Positions 1 through 8,764 of a stretch of 64,000 bases of DNA are shown piece after piece. Numbering within the stretch: position 1 is the first letter of the stretch; every line of letters starts with the position of its first letter. Source of the DNA: Flavobacterium nitrogenifigens (lineage in GTDB: Bacteria; Bacteroidota; Bacteroidia; Flavobacteriales; Flavobacteriaceae); contig NZ_QJRI01000165.1 in NCBI RefSeq assembly GCF_003254565.1, positions 1 through 64,000 on the forward strand, in the 5' to 3' direction. Below the pieces are notes generated by a model. That model ran no database searches. It saw only the letters and a list, made by a program, of their open reading frames with translations, and had not been told where the DNA came from. The position numbers and the translations under genes are program-made.

Positions 1-599
1 TAAATTTGTGAATTCGTGGCGAAAAGATGAATTTTAAAATTACTTATTGGGGTTTGGGATTTTTTTAGCCACGAATTCACGAATTTTAATGAATTTCTTT
101 ACTCTGTACTTGTCAATAATTTCACAAATTAACCTGGCGGTAATTTGTGAAATTCATCGGTAAAATTTTCGCAAAGTTTAAGTAGATAAATTTGTGAATT
201 CGTGGCGAAAAGATGAATTTTAAAATTACTTATTGGGGTTTGGGATTTTTTTTAGCCACGAATTCACGAATTTTAATGAATTTCTTTACGCGGTACTTGT
301 CAATAATTTCACAAATTAACCTGGCGGTAATTTGTGAAATTCATCGGTAAAATTTTCGCAAAGTTTAAGTAGATAAATTTGTGAATTCGTGGTGAAAGAA
401 AGAATTTTAAAATTACTTATTGGGGTTTGGGATTTTTTTTAGCCACGAATTCACGAATTTTAATGAATTTCTTTACGCGGTACTTGTCAATAATTTCACA
501 AATTAACCTAGCGGTAATTTGTGAAATTTATCGGTAAAATTTTCGCAAAGTTTAAGTAGATAAATTTGTGAATTCGTGGCGAAAAAAAGAATTTTAAAG
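1..599. repeat. Tandem array of 187-bp units, about 3.2 copies
   Basis: Units begin at 1, 187, 374 and 561; the period is 186-187 bp and the copies differ at only a few bases. The fourth copy is cut off after about 40 bp, where the stop codon of the neighbouring minus-strand gene begins. Each unit holds two inverted repeats. One pairs AATTTGTGAATTCGTGGC with GCCACGAATTCACGAATT (2-20 with 68-86 in unit 1). The other is a perfect 14-bp stem AATTTCACAAATTA / TAATTTGTGAAATT (118-131 with 141-154). The array may extend beyond the left edge. No open reading frame was found in it. Confidence 0.95.
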
Positions 600-3095
600 T
601 TATAGCCCTAAATCAAGAACATACGAAATTTTAACGGCGATATTATCCTCAAACCTCATTAACTGATTTGGTCCATATCTGTAGAATCCGCCTAAACCAA
701 AACCTTTAAAAATTCTGTTCAATTCTAATCCCGATTCATAATAGCCTTTATCCAAAGTTTTGTAAGCTGGACCAACGTGCTGTTCTGGTTTTTCCATACT
801 TCCCCAAGCCATTCTTGTCACTAAAACTAGAGATGGTCTTACTTTTTTGAAAAGGGTAAGTCGGTCAAAACCATGTTTAATTTGAAACATTAGATATTGA
901 CTTGAGAAAAACTCATTAAAAAACATGGTTTCAAAAGAATTTCTACCCGCAAAAGTGATACGCTGAACAACAGTTTCCTTGGTTAAGTTGTTAGGAGCTG
1001 TGTTGTACAAATGCGTAATAGGAACATCTCCCATTGCTAAACCAGCTTGTAAAAGCAAACCTGTTTTCTGGCGATTTAAGTATTGTTTTTCGTATTCAGC
1101 TTTAAAATCTATTTTGCTAAAAGTAAAATCATTTTCAAAAACATTCGGTAGAGATTGAGTATACTGAAAAGTAAATCTCGGAAATTTTTTATCGCTTTCA
1201 TTTCTTCCTGTCGGAGTCTGCATATAATTACTAAAAGGCGCCCAGACAATAGAAAGCATCGCTGTGGTCATAATATAATTAGAATACAATTTTCCGTTTA
1301 GATTATATAGATAATCAAATTTTGGTTCGATATAATTTCTTGAAAGTTCTAAAACAGCCTCGGTTTTCGGAATAAATTTGGTTTGAACATTGGCACGCCA
1401 TCCAACATATTCATAAAAAGTACTAATATTGATGGGACGCGGATCGTAAATTTTAAAAACACGTTTGTCAACACTAAAAACAGTACTCGCGATCTCTCGA
1501 ACATCATCAGTATAATAACCATTAAACCAAGTATTGGTGTGTTTGTCTAACAAAACGCCTCCACCAACGCTATATTTAAAAACTCCATCTTTTGTTCCGT
1601 AAGCTCCGTAGCCTTCAATACGGAAATATTTAGACAAACGATCGTTTGTAATTCCTCCTACACCAAGACGAAAACCTTCATAATTATTATAGCTTATGAT
1701 CTTTTTCAAATCTAAATCGACAGGGCCAATAGGGTAGAAGCCGTTAATGATTTTTCGGCCAATTCCTAATCGTTTTTCAATCCTATTTCGAACAGAAAGA
1801 CTGTCGAGTAATAAGTATGTTTTTTGGCTTTTTAAGTCGAGATTTTCTTTTCGGTAAGCTTCCCAGAAACTTTCAGGTTTTTTGGCCGCATCGTCTTTAA
1901 TTTCGATATAAAGCGAAGAGCTTTTTATTGGAGTGTCAGTATTTACGCGAATATCAAAACTATTGCTTTCAGAAAGTAGATAAGTAAAGTCTGAAGCCAC
2001 TTTTTTTCTTCGTTCGAAATTGTCTTCAACATCTCCATCAAATTGAATGGTGCCGCCTAAAATACGAATATCATCGTCATTTTTTCCTTTTACGATTTTA
2101 AAAGTGGTATTGCTCTGAAACCAGATTTTTTCTTTCGGAATATATTCAAATTCGTGAATGCCGCTGATATCCAAAACGCCTTTTATTCTCATTACCGCTT
2201 TCGCGACAGCGTAATTTTCTTTGTCAATATATAAAACTCCCTCTAATCCAGAAGTTCTGTGTTTTGATTTGTCTTTGAAATAGATCATATAGGCATCACG
2301 GCCCCGAATGCTTACGGTATCTAAAAGTTTGTAATTGTAGCTTGAAGGAGCATTTCTAGAAATCGGATTTTCATACTTGGTTTCGAATAATTCATAATTA
2401 GAATCATAAATCGAAATAGATTGAAGGTTGAAGGCAAGAACTTCGTAAATAGGCTGTTTGAAACCAGCGATTTTTGTTCCTAAAACAGTTTCCTTCAGTT
2501 TGTTGTTTCCAAATTGATATTGCGAAACTTTCTCGGTTTGAAATAAGTGCTGTTTGCTCACAATTTCTTTAAACTTATAATCAGAAGAATCGATATTAAT
2601 GATTCTTTTGTTTAAATCTTTATAAGCCGCCGAAGTATCAATACGACCGTCGATCGAATCTGGATTGGCTGTTACAATAAGTTTGTTGTAGGTTTTGTAT
2701 TCAAAATTATTGAGCTTCTTTTGCGGATCGTTTATTGCTTTATTGGCAATAACTTTTTTTATTATCGTGAGAGCAGGATTTTCATTAGAAACCACAACTT
2801 CTTTTAAATCATCGGCCTGCTGTAAAAGTGCTATTGAATAAAAAGTTTTGCTGTTGATTAATGCAATAGTTTTGGTTTGAAAACCTATATAAGAAACCGT
2901 AAGTGATGTTGCAGAGGAACTGATTTTAAAAATAAATTTTCCATCAACATCTGTAATTGTGTTATTATTTTCTGAAGTCGTAATTGTAGCAAACGGAAGT
3001 GGTTTGTTGTTTGAATCGGTTACGATTCCGTTTATTTGAATTTGCGCCTGAAGAGTAAGCGTAAAAAACAAAGTCAAAAAACAAAATAGCTTCAT
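600..3095 (-). CDS. DUF5686 family outer membrane protein with carboxypeptidase-like regulatory domain
   Basis: 831 aa. A signal peptide of about 17 residues ends at QAQ. A CarboxypepD_reg-like beta-sandwich follows (about residues 20-100, with GIVTDSNNKPLPFATI and DVDGKF). The rest resembles the DUF5686 region found in Bacteroidota outer membrane proteins, and the C-terminal half alternates in a beta-barrel pattern up to a terminal VLDLGL. The substrate and role are unknown. The first domain is the kind found at the N-terminus of TonB receptors, but no plug domain is visible. It lies downstream of frr and pyrH, with a terminator at 3155-3197 between them, so it probably has its own promoter. 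Its stop codon abuts the 187-bp tandem array. Confidence 0.85.
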   Translation of the reverse strand: MKLFCFLTLFFTLTLQAQIQINGIVTDSNNKPLPFATITTSENNNTITDVDGKFIFKISSSATSLTVSYIGFQTKTIALINSKTFYSIALLQQADDLKEVVVSNENPALTIIKKVIANKAINDPQKKLNNFEYKTYNKLIVTANPDSIDGRIDTSAAYKDLNKRIINIDSSDYKFKEIVSKQHLFQTEKVSQYQFGNNKLKETVLGTKIAGFKQPIYEVLAFNLQSISIYDSNYELFETKYENPISRNAPSSYNYKLLDTVSIRGRDAYMIYFKDKSKHRTSGLEGVLYIDKENYAVAKAVMRIKGVLDISGIHEFEYIPKEKIWFQSNTTFKIVKGKNDDDIRILGGTIQFDGDVEDNFERRKKVASDFTYLLSESNSFDIRVNTDTPIKSSSLYIEIKDDAAKKPESFWEAYRKENLDLKSQKTYLLLDSLSVRNRIEKRLGIGRKIINGFYPIGPVDLDLKKIISYNNYEGFRLGVGGITNDRLSKYFRIEGYGAYGTKDGVFKYSVGGGVLLDKHTNTWFNGYYTDDVREIASTVFSVDKRVFKIYDPRPINISTFYEYVGWRANVQTKFIPKTEAVLELSRNYIEPKFDYLYNLNGKLYSNYIMTTAMLSIVWAPFSNYMQTPTGRNESDKKFPRFTFQYTQSLPNVFENDFTFSKIDFKAEYEKQYLNRQKTGLLLQAGLAMGDVPITHLYNTAPNNLTKETVVQRITFAGRNSFETMFFNEFFSSQYLMFQIKHGFDRLTLFKKVRPSLVLVTRMAWGSMEKPEQHVGPAYKTLDKGYYESGLELNRIFKGFGLGGFYRYGPNQLMRFEDNIAVKISYVLDLGL

Positions 3096-3154
3096 ACAGA
3101 ATGATATAGTTTCAAAAACGAAAAGAAATTACTTTTCGTATGCAAAAATAACAA

Positions 3155-3197
3155 TAAAAAAATCCGTCTGGAGCAATAAACCAGACGGATTTTTTAT
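3155..3197 (-). terminator. Intrinsic terminator of frr
   Basis: An 11-bp stem AATCCGTCTGG (3161-3171) / CCAGACGGATT (3181-3191) is flanked by A and T runs. Read leftwards it follows the frr stop codon directly; T runs on both sides could make it work in both directions. Confidence 0.85.
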
Positions 3198-3215
3198 TTT
3201 ATAACCAAATCTTAC

Positions 3216-3779
3216 TTATACTTTCATGATTTCGGCTTCTTTTGCAGCCAATAACTCATCAATTTTTTTAATGTAAGCATTTGTTAGGTTTTGAACCTCT
3301 TCTTCTGCAGATTTACAGATATCTTCTGAAGTTCCTTCTTTTTCTAATTTTTTGATGTCAGTATTAGCATCTTTACGAGAATTACGAATACCAATTTTAG
3401 CATCTTCAGCTTCAGATTTTGCTTGTTTAGCCAAATCACGACGACGCTCTTCTGTTAGAGGTGGTACACTGATGATGATAACGTCTCCGTTGTTCATTGG
3501 GTTAAAACCAATGTTTGCGATTAAGATTGCTTTTTCAATAACAGAAAGCATATTTTTTTCAAATGGCTGTAATGTAATTGTTCGAGCATCTGGAACGCTA
3601 ATTTTAGATACTTGAGAAAGCGGTGTTGCAGACCCATAATAATCAACAAAAACACCTCCAAGCATTGCTGGAGAAGCTTTTCCTGCACGAATATTAAGAA
3701 ATTCTTTCTCTAAGTGTGCAATAGTACCATTCATTGATTCCTCAGTACTTTCTAAAATAAAGTCTATTTCTTCAGTCAT
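3216..3779 (-). CDS. frr: Ribosome recycling factor
   Basis: 187 aa, the usual length for RRF. It splits post-termination ribosomes together with EF-G. Recognisable stretches are the N-terminal helix with LNIRAGKASPAML, the small domain with PDARTITLQPFE, and the conserved VPPLTEERRRDLAKQAK leading into the long C-terminal coiled coil. It lies 75 bp downstream of pyrH on the same strand, the arrangement common across bacteria (pyrH-frr). The spacer carries AGTTTTCAGT-type microrepeats (about 3785-3840). A terminator follows it. Confidence 0.98.
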   Translation of the reverse strand: MTEEIDFILESTEESMNGTIAHLEKEFLNIRAGKASPAMLGGVFVDYYGSATPLSQVSKISVPDARTITLQPFEKNMLSVIEKAILIANIGFNPMNNGDVIIISVPPLTEERRRDLAKQAKSEAEDAKIGIRNSRKDANTDIKKLEKEGTSEDICKSAEEEVQNLTNAYIKKIDELLAAKEAEIMKV

Positions 3780-3854
3780 TTTTTCTTTAGTTTTCAGTTT
3801 TCATTCTCAGTTTTCAGTTATAGTCTTGCGCGACTTTAAAACTGTTACTGATGA

Positions 3855-4562
3855 CTATATATTTACTACAGTTCCGATGTTTTCGCCTTCGCAAATCTTC
3901 AAAAGGTTTCCGATTTTATTCATATCAAAAACAACGATTGGCAATTTATTTTCTTGGCTTAATGTAAATGCAGTAGTATCCATTACATTTAATCCTTTTT
4001 TGATCACATCGTCAAACGAAATAAAATCAAATTTTACAGCCGAAGCATTTTTTTCTGGATCAGAATCGTAAACACCATCAACACGAGTTCCTTTTAAGAT
4101 AACATCAGCATTGATTTCGATACCTCTTAAAACTGCAGCAGTATCAGTTGTAAAATATGGATTTCCGGTTCCAGCTCCAAAAATTACGATTCTGCCTTTT
4201 TCTAAGTGACGGTCAGCTCTTCTTTTAATGTATGGTTCTGCAATAGATTCCATTTTCAAAGCAGTCTGTAGACGCGTTTTCATTCCTTTATCTTCAAGAG
4301 CGCCCTGCAAAGCCATTCCGTTAATTACAGTTGCAAGCATTCCCATATAATCTCCTTGCACTCTGTCCATTCCTGCGCTTGCACCGGCAACGCCTCTAAA
4401 AATATTTCCTCCTCCAATAACAATAGCAATTTCTACTCCTTTGTCGTGAATCTGCTTGATTTCATCTGCATATTCGCCTAATCTTTTCGGATCAATACCG
4501 TATTGTAAATCACCCATTAGGGCTTCTCCGCTAAGTTTAAGAAGAATTCTTTTATATTTCAT
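3855..4562 (-). CDS. pyrH: UMP kinase
   Basis: 235 aa, amino acid kinase fold. It phosphorylates UMP to UDP for pyrimidine nucleotide synthesis and acts as a hexamer in the cytoplasm. The N-terminal [14 protein letters not shown] and the GGGNIFRG glycine loop mark the phosphate-binding site; [16 protein letters not shown] is the family's substrate-site segment. It is the first gene of the pyrH-frr unit. It is divergent from the thioredoxin-like gene, with 193 bp between the start codons. Confidence 0.98.
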   Translation of the reverse strand: MKYKRILLKLSGEALMGDLQYGIDPKRLGEYADEIKQIHDKGVEIAIVIGGGNIFRGVAGASAGMDRVQGDYMGMLATVINGMALQGALEDKGMKTRLQTALKMESIAEPYIKRRADRHLEKGRIVIFGAGTGNPYFTTDTAAVLRGIEINADVILKGTRVDGVYDSDPEKNASAVKFDFISFDDVIKKGLNVMDTTAFTLSQENKLPIVVFDMNKIGNLLKICEGENIGTVVNI

Positions 4563-4755
4563 GTGTGTGTTGCGTTAATTTGTGCAAATATAGACATATT
4601 CTGATTTTTAAAAATAATGTTTGCAAAAAATTAATTCTTGCTGCAATTTTAGGTTTAGAAAGGCTTTGAAGTTATTTAAATTAAATGTGATAAATGTCAT
4701 TTTCTCCGTCTTCCTAAATTTTGTATTTTTATTGTATTCTAAAAATGAAACAAAT

Positions 4756-5373
4756 ATGAAAAGCATCGTAGCAAAAGCATTATTCAATAGTCATTCTTAT
4801 GCTGAATACAGAAAAATTGTAACTGATTTATTGACCGAAGGGAAATCTACGGGAAATGAACAATCTGAAAGTCTTACTGATTATTCTAAATTGAATGAAG
4901 CTAGAATGAATAGGCTGGAAAAAACGATAACTATTTCAGATGCAATTGCAGAAAAACTTCAAAATTTAGATAATCATTATATCTGGTTGGTGCTTTCAGA
5001 AGGCTGGTGCGGAGATGCGGCACAGATACTTCCAATTTTAAATAAAATGGCTTTGGTTTCGAATAAAAAAATAGATTTGAAAATTGCATTTCGAGATGAA
5101 AATGATGATTTAATGAGTCATTATCTAACTAATGGCGGAAGAGCAATTCCAAAAATAATCGTGATTTGTAAAGAAGCAGGAATTGTACGAGCAGATTGGG
5201 GACCAAGACCAAAAGGAGCGACTGAATTAATGGAAAAACACAAAAGAGAAGTTGGTGCTATTGACGAAAAAATAAAAACAGATCTGCAGTTATGGTATCT
5301 GGCTGATAAAGGAATTTCGGTTCAGGAAGAGTTGGTCGAAATTATGGAAAATATTAAATATAATCGCCTTTAA
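4756..5373 (+). CDS. Thioredoxin family protein with a single-cysteine WCGD site
   Basis: 205 aa from the ATG at 4756. An in-frame upstream extension to 4621 would need a TTG start and is low-complexity. The sequence around WLVLSEGWCGDAAQILPIL resembles the thioredoxin active-site strand-helix, but only one cysteine is present (WCGDA instead of WCxxC). GGRAIPKIIVI fits the cis-proline segment. This places it with the thioredoxin-like proteins of Bacteroidota that carry WCGDA. A classical dithiol oxidoreductase role is therefore doubtful, and monothiol or binding chemistry is possible. No signal peptide is visible, so it is probably cytoplasmic. It stands alone between pyrH (divergent) and the orphan leader unit. 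Confidence 0.8.
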   Translation: MKSIVAKALFNSHSYAEYRKIVTDLLTEGKSTGNEQSESLTDYSKLNEARMNRLEKTITISDAIAEKLQNLDNHYIWLVLSEGWCGDAAQILPILNKMALVSNKKIDLKIAFRDENDDLMSHYLTNGGRAIPKIIVICKEAGIVRADWGPRPKGATELMEKHKREVGAIDEKIKTDLQLWYLADKGISVQEELVEIMENIKYNRL

Positions 5374-5430
5374 TCGGATTAATGTGTTGATAAACAGATT
5401 ATTTGTTAATAAAATTATCTTAAAGTCTTT

Positions 5431-5458
5431 TTGACTTCAATAGAATTTCGTAACTTAG
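5431..5458 (+). promoter_or_regulatory. Bacteroidota-type promoter for the orphan leader RNA
   Basis: TTG at 5431-5433, a 17-bp spacer, then TAACTTAG at 5451-5458, one mismatch from TAnnTTTG. It would give a transcript starting near 5465 and ending at the terminator near 5697, about 230 nt. Confidence 0.55.
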
Positions 5459-5539
5459 TAAAACTAATCCCACGTCTATTATAGCTTTCAGGTTTACTCT
5501 TTTTATTGGTGTTTATTTAATAATTAAAAATACACTATT

Positions 5540-5617
5540 ATGAAAAAGTTATTCGAAAGATTCTATGATTTCTTTTCCACATTTTTATTTGGCGGGAAGA
5601 ATGTGCCTCACTATTAA
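5540..5617 (+). CDS. Phe-rich leader-like peptide, 25 aa
   Basis: 25 codons, ATG 5540 to TAA 5615-5617. The peptide has six Phe and two Tyr, mostly clustered at residues 5-17 (RFYDFFSTFLF). The 3' end of the reading frame contains AATGTGCC (5600-5607). This can pair with GGCACATT (5660-5667), which is also the left arm of the downstream terminator. The layout matches the pheA leader at 62615. Unlike that one, no plus-strand gene follows: truB lies on the opposite strand 2 bp after the T run. It could be an orphan attenuator, a small regulatory RNA or a small membrane-active peptide. It is judged a translated frame from architecture only. Confidence 0.55.
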   Translation: MKKLFERFYDFFSTFLFGGKNVPHY

Positions 5618-5659
5618 TTTGAGATGCGTATGAAACAAAATTACTTGTTTTAAGAGCTT

Positions 5660-5697
5660 GGCACATTACTTTCAAATAACGTAATGTGCTTTTTTTA
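5660..5697 (+). terminator. Intrinsic terminator of the orphan leader unit
   Basis: Perfect 9-bp stem GCACATTAC (5661-5669) / GTAATGTGC (5681-5689), an 11-nt loop, then seven T. Its left arm competes with AATGTGCC inside the small reading frame. It also faces the end of truB. Confidence 0.9.
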
Positions 5698-5698
5698 T

Positions 5699-6388
5699 TT
5701 ATTTAAAACTTTCCTCAAACAAAGTAATGTCAATAGCATTTTTTACGTCGTAATCGCCAATTTTTGTTCGGCGTAAAACAGTTAAATGCGAACCAGAATT
5801 CATGGCCTTTCCAAAATCATAAGCTAGGGAACGAATGTAAGTTCCTTTAGAACAAACTACTCTAAAATCTACTTCTGGTAATGCAATTCTTGTAATTTCA
5901 AATTCGTGAATTGTAGTTTTTCTGCTTGCAATTTCGATTGATTCTCCGGCACGAGCATGTTCATACAAACGAACACCATCTTTTTTAATTGCAGAAAAAA
6001 TTGGTGGTTTCTGATCGATTTCTCCTAAAAACTGTTTTACAGTTTCATGAATCAAATCTTCATTGATGTGATCGGTTGGAAACGTCTGGTCGATTTCGGT
6101 TTCTAAATCGTACGATGGAGTAGTAGCTCCAATATAAAATGTACCCGTATATTCTTTTGCCTGACCTTGAAGTTCTGAAATTCTTTTAGTGAATTTTCCG
6201 GTGCAGATTAATAAAAGCCCAGTCGCTAAAGGATCTAAAGTTCCTGCGTGGCCAATTTTGAACTTTTTTGGAAGTCCGACCTTATTAATTAAAAGGTATT
6301 TTAATTTATTGACAGCTTGAAATGAACTCCATTTTAATGGTTTGTCAATCAATAAAACTTGTCCTTCTAAATATTCTTCAGGTGTCAT
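5699..6388 (-). CDS. truB: tRNA pseudouridine-55 synthase
   Basis: 229 aa. It isomerises U55 in the T-loop of elongator tRNAs. The catalytic motif KIGHAGTLDPLATG is present with the nucleophile Asp52. The N-terminal LLIDKPLKWSSF and the later CSKGTYIRSLAYDFG are also family signatures. It is slightly shorter than the E. coli protein and lacks a long PUA tail, as is usual in this phylum. Its ATG overlaps the uppP stop codon by one base (6388), so the two are translationally coupled in a ftsX-DUF3098-uppP-truB unit. Confidence 0.97.
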   Translation of the reverse strand: MTPEEYLEGQVLLIDKPLKWSSFQAVNKLKYLLINKVGLPKKFKIGHAGTLDPLATGLLLICTGKFTKRISELQGQAKEYTGTFYIGATTPSYDLETEIDQTFPTDHINEDLIHETVKQFLGEIDQKPPIFSAIKKDGVRLYEHARAGESIEIASRKTTIHEFEITRIALPEVDFRVVCSKGTYIRSLAYDFGKAMNSGSHLTVLRRTKIGDYDVKNAIDITLFEESFK

Positions 6389-7185
6389 TATATAATCGTA
6401 AGCGGATGAATGAAAAAGTGAATCAATAATAAAATGATTCCAGCAATGATTCGGTAATAACCAAAAACTTTAAATCCGTTTTTAGTCAAAAATCCGATGA
6501 AAGTTTTAATTGCTAATAACGCTACAGCAAAAGCGACAATGTTACCAATAACCAACATATTCACTTGGTCATGAGATAATTCAAAGCCAGCTTTATAATA
6601 ATCATAGCATTTTTTTGCAGTTGCTCCTAACATTGTTGGAACCGCTAAGAAAAATGAAAATTCTGCGGCAGAAGTTCTAGTCAGTTTTTGCGCCATACCT
6701 CCCACAATACTTGCACCACTTCTAGAAACTCCAGGAATCATAGCAAGACATTGAAATAAACCAATTTTTAGAGCTTTAGCATAAGTGATTTCAGTTGAAA
6801 CTTCTGGATCGTTTGGTTTGTTGAACCATTCGTCAACTTTCAATAAAATAACACCTCCAATTAAAAGTGAAACAGCAACTGTTACGGGGTTTTCAAGTAA
6901 ACCATCAATAAAATCGCTTAATAATAATCCTAAAACAACCGCTGGAATAAAAGCGACTAAAAGTTTAAAATAGAAGTCAAAAGTTTGAAAGAAACGTTTG
7001 AAGTATAAAATTACAACCGAAAGTATCGCGCCAAGCTGAATTACAATGGTGAAAAGTTTAGTGAAATCGTCATGAGCGATTCCAAAAAAAGAAGAAGCAA
7101 TAATCATGTGACCTGTAGAAGAAACAGGCAAAAACTCTGTAATTCCTTCAATAATGGCAAGAACAATAGCTTGTAATGTATTCAT
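6388..7185 (-). CDS. uppP: Undecaprenyl-diphosphatase (BacA/UppP)
   Basis: 265 aa, a polytopic membrane protein that removes a phosphate from undecaprenyl diphosphate, recycling the lipid carrier for peptidoglycan and other wall polymers. Both signatures are intact: [14 protein letters not shown] at residues 13-26 and the second motif [10 protein letters not shown] near residues 149-158. At least seven hydrophobic segments are visible. It lies upstream of and overlaps truB. The 81-bp gap to DUF3098 upstream carries dispersed repeats. Confidence 0.97.
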   Translation of the reverse strand: MNTLQAIVLAIIEGITEFLPVSSTGHMIIASSFFGIAHDDFTKLFTIVIQLGAILSVVILYFKRFFQTFDFYFKLLVAFIPAVVLGLLLSDFIDGLLENPVTVAVSLLIGGVILLKVDEWFNKPNDPEVSTEITYAKALKIGLFQCLAMIPGVSRSGASIVGGMAQKLTRTSAAEFSFFLAVPTMLGATAKKCYDYYKAGFELSHDQVNMLVIGNIVAFAVALLAIKTFIGFLTKNGFKVFGYYRIIAGIILLLIHFFIHPLTII

Positions 7186-7189
7186 TTAG

Positions 7190-7250
7190 AATTTTAGATT
7201 TCAGATTTCAGATTTTAGATTGCCCTTCGACTTCGCTCAGGGTGACAAAA
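7190..7250. repeat. AGATTT microrepeat plus CTTCGACTTCGCTCAG repeat, left arm around DUF3098
   Basis: Several copies of an AGATTT-type word (period about 7-10) are followed by CCTTCGACTTCGCTCAGGG and TGACA. The same words recur in inverted orientation at 7526-7618 on the other side of the DUF3098 gene. Confidence 0.8.
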
Positions 7251-7266
7251 AATCTATAAACCTTTA

Positions 7267-7524
7267 TTATTTAGATTTTTTGAATATAGAATAAATCGTG
7301 ATTCCAAAACCGATTAAAACAGTTGTTGGTGCTAAACGAATACGTCTAAAGTTGAAAATTTCTTCGTTAAAAACATTAGGATCTTTACTTCCTCCACCAG
7401 ACATTAGAATAAATCCTAGAGCAATTACAGCAATACCAATCAATAAAATTTTATAATTGATGCTGTCAAAAAGGAATTCCTGTTTTTGAACTTGTTGTTC
7501 TTCTTTATTATTGTTGTTTTTCAT
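7267..7524 (-). CDS. DUF3098 small membrane protein
   Basis: 85 aa. It has a polar N-terminus, then two hydrophobic segments (about 27-45 and 65-80) separated by a short loop with GGGSKDPNVFNEEIFNFRRIRLAPT. That loop is the hallmark of DUF3098, found in Bacteroidota between ftsX and uppP. The role is unknown; the conserved position suggests a function in division or envelope assembly. The gene is bracketed by inverted copies of two intergenic repeat families (7190-7250 and 7526-7618). Confidence 0.88.
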   Translation of the reverse strand: MKNNNNKEEQQVQKQEFLFDSINYKILLIGIAVIALGFILMSGGGSKDPNVFNEEIFNFRRIRLAPTTVLIGFGITIYSIFKKSK

Positions 7525-7525
7525 T

Positions 7526-7618
7526 TTGTCATTGCGAGGAACGAAGCAATCTTATCCTCTTTTTATATGGGTTTATATTTCAATCTAAAATCTAAAGTCT
7601 GCAATCTAAAATCAAAAA
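7526..7618. repeat. Right inverted arm around DUF3098
   Basis: TGTCATTGCGAGGAACGAAG is followed by CAATCTAAAATCTAAAGTC-type microrepeats. This is the inverted counterpart of the repeats at 7190-7250. It fills the gap between ftsX and DUF3098, so readthrough between these genes must cross it. Confidence 0.8.
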
Positions 7619-8494
7619 TTAATAAAGATCGTCAGTTCTTAAGTTCAAGAAACGTTGCGTTGCAAAATGTGTACTTACCCAAGTAATTAGAACTCCTAAT
7701 CCGAAAACGGCAACTAGAACCAAACCAGTTAAAGCTTTGTCTTCAAGAATTCCTAAGCCAGGGAAATTAGTGTCTACATATAATAAAAGCGCGATTAAAG
7801 CAATAATAGCTAAACCTGCACCAAGCATTCCCAATTTTACACTTCGCATTACAAATGGTTTACGGATAAACGCTTTTGTAGCTCCAACCATTTGCATGGT
7901 TTTGATAATAAAACGATTTGAATGAATAGATAAACGCAATGAACTATTGATTAATAAAACAGCAATTACGGTCAAGAAACCGCTGATAATCAAAATCCAC
8001 ATACTTACTTTTCTGATGTTGTCATTTACAAGATTTACCAATTGTTTGTCGTAAACAATATCTGAAATCATAGCATTTTTGCGAAAGTTGCTTTCAATCT
8101 TAACGATACTGTCTCTTTCTACGTAATCTGCTTTTAAGTGAATATCGTATGAATTCAATAACGGATTTTCTCCCAAAAAGGTTAAGAAATCTTCTCCGAT
8201 AATATCAGTGTGTTCTTTTGCCGCTTTTTCTTTGGTAACATAAACAAAAGATTTAGCAAAAGGCGCTCTTTTAAGTTCAGTGTTGAATGCTTTGATAATA
8301 CTGTCATTCGCTTCATTTTTGAAGAAAACTGTCATGGCAATTTTTTCTTTAAAATCGTCAGCCAATTGTTTAGAATTAATAATGAATAAACCTAGTACTC
8401 CCAAAAGGAATAATACCAAGAATACACTTAAAACTACCGAAAAATAAGAGGAAATTAACCTGCGTTTTTGAAATTTATCAAAGTTAGAACTCAT
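7619..8494 (-). CDS. ftsX: Cell division protein FtsX (ABC transporter permease)
   Basis: 291 aa. FtsX pairs with the ATPase FtsE and controls peptidoglycan hydrolases at the septum. The topology is typical: one membrane segment near residues 20-42, a periplasmic domain of about 120 residues, then three membrane segments from about residue 165 to the end. The segment MQMVGATKAFIRKPFVMRS is the cytoplasmic coupling loop conserved in FtsX. It is the first gene of the ftsX-DUF3098-uppP-truB set. ftsE is not in this neighbourhood. Confidence 0.95.
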   Translation of the reverse strand: MSSNFDKFQKRRLISSYFSVVLSVFLVLFLLGVLGLFIINSKQLADDFKEKIAMTVFFKNEANDSIIKAFNTELKRAPFAKSFVYVTKEKAAKEHTDIIGEDFLTFLGENPLLNSYDIHLKADYVERDSIVKIESNFRKNAMISDIVYDKQLVNLVNDNIRKVSMWILIISGFLTVIAVLLINSSLRLSIHSNRFIIKTMQMVGATKAFIRKPFVMRSVKLGMLGAGLAIIALIALLLYVDTNFPGLGILEDKALTGLVLVAVFGLGVLITWVSTHFATQRFLNLRTDDLY

Positions 8495-8639
8495 AGATAC
8501 TTAAATTATGTGGTAAAAATAATAAAGAATTTCTTTATTTAAAGTTAATAACAAACTTTTATACTTAAAAGTACAATTTAAATCTTGAATAAAAGCGGGT
8601 TTAATTGTAAAGCAATCAAAGTTTTTATGTAAAAACGTT

Positions 8640-8764
8640 TTAATCTCGCAAAGTCGCGGAGTCGCAAAGTTTTTAATATATCTTAGAAGAAAAACTTTGC
8701 AACTCCGCGACTTTGCGAGCAAAAAAAACTTAGCAACTTAGTATCCCAGAACCTTAGCATCTTT
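8640..8764. repeat. 8-bp periodic repeats, inverted pair, then CTTAG octamers
   Basis: TCGCAAAG-type octamers (8648-8671) are followed by their inverted counterpart ACTTTGCA/ACTCCGCG/ACTTTGCG (about 8693-8719), forming a long stem. Then come five CTTAG-type octamers (8729-8764). This fills the gap between ftsX and the lipoprotein gene. The rest of the 268-bp gap (8495-8639) shows no gene. Confidence 0.85.

Noticed and set aside
1..599. CRISPR-like array
   Set aside because: The unit is 187 bp with no constant short repeat alternating with unique spacers; whole units are repeated.
8501..8722. A 73-codon minus-strand frame upstream of the molybdopterin-fold lipoprotein
   Set aside because: It is translated from the inverted octamer stem, has low complexity and no plausible start context.
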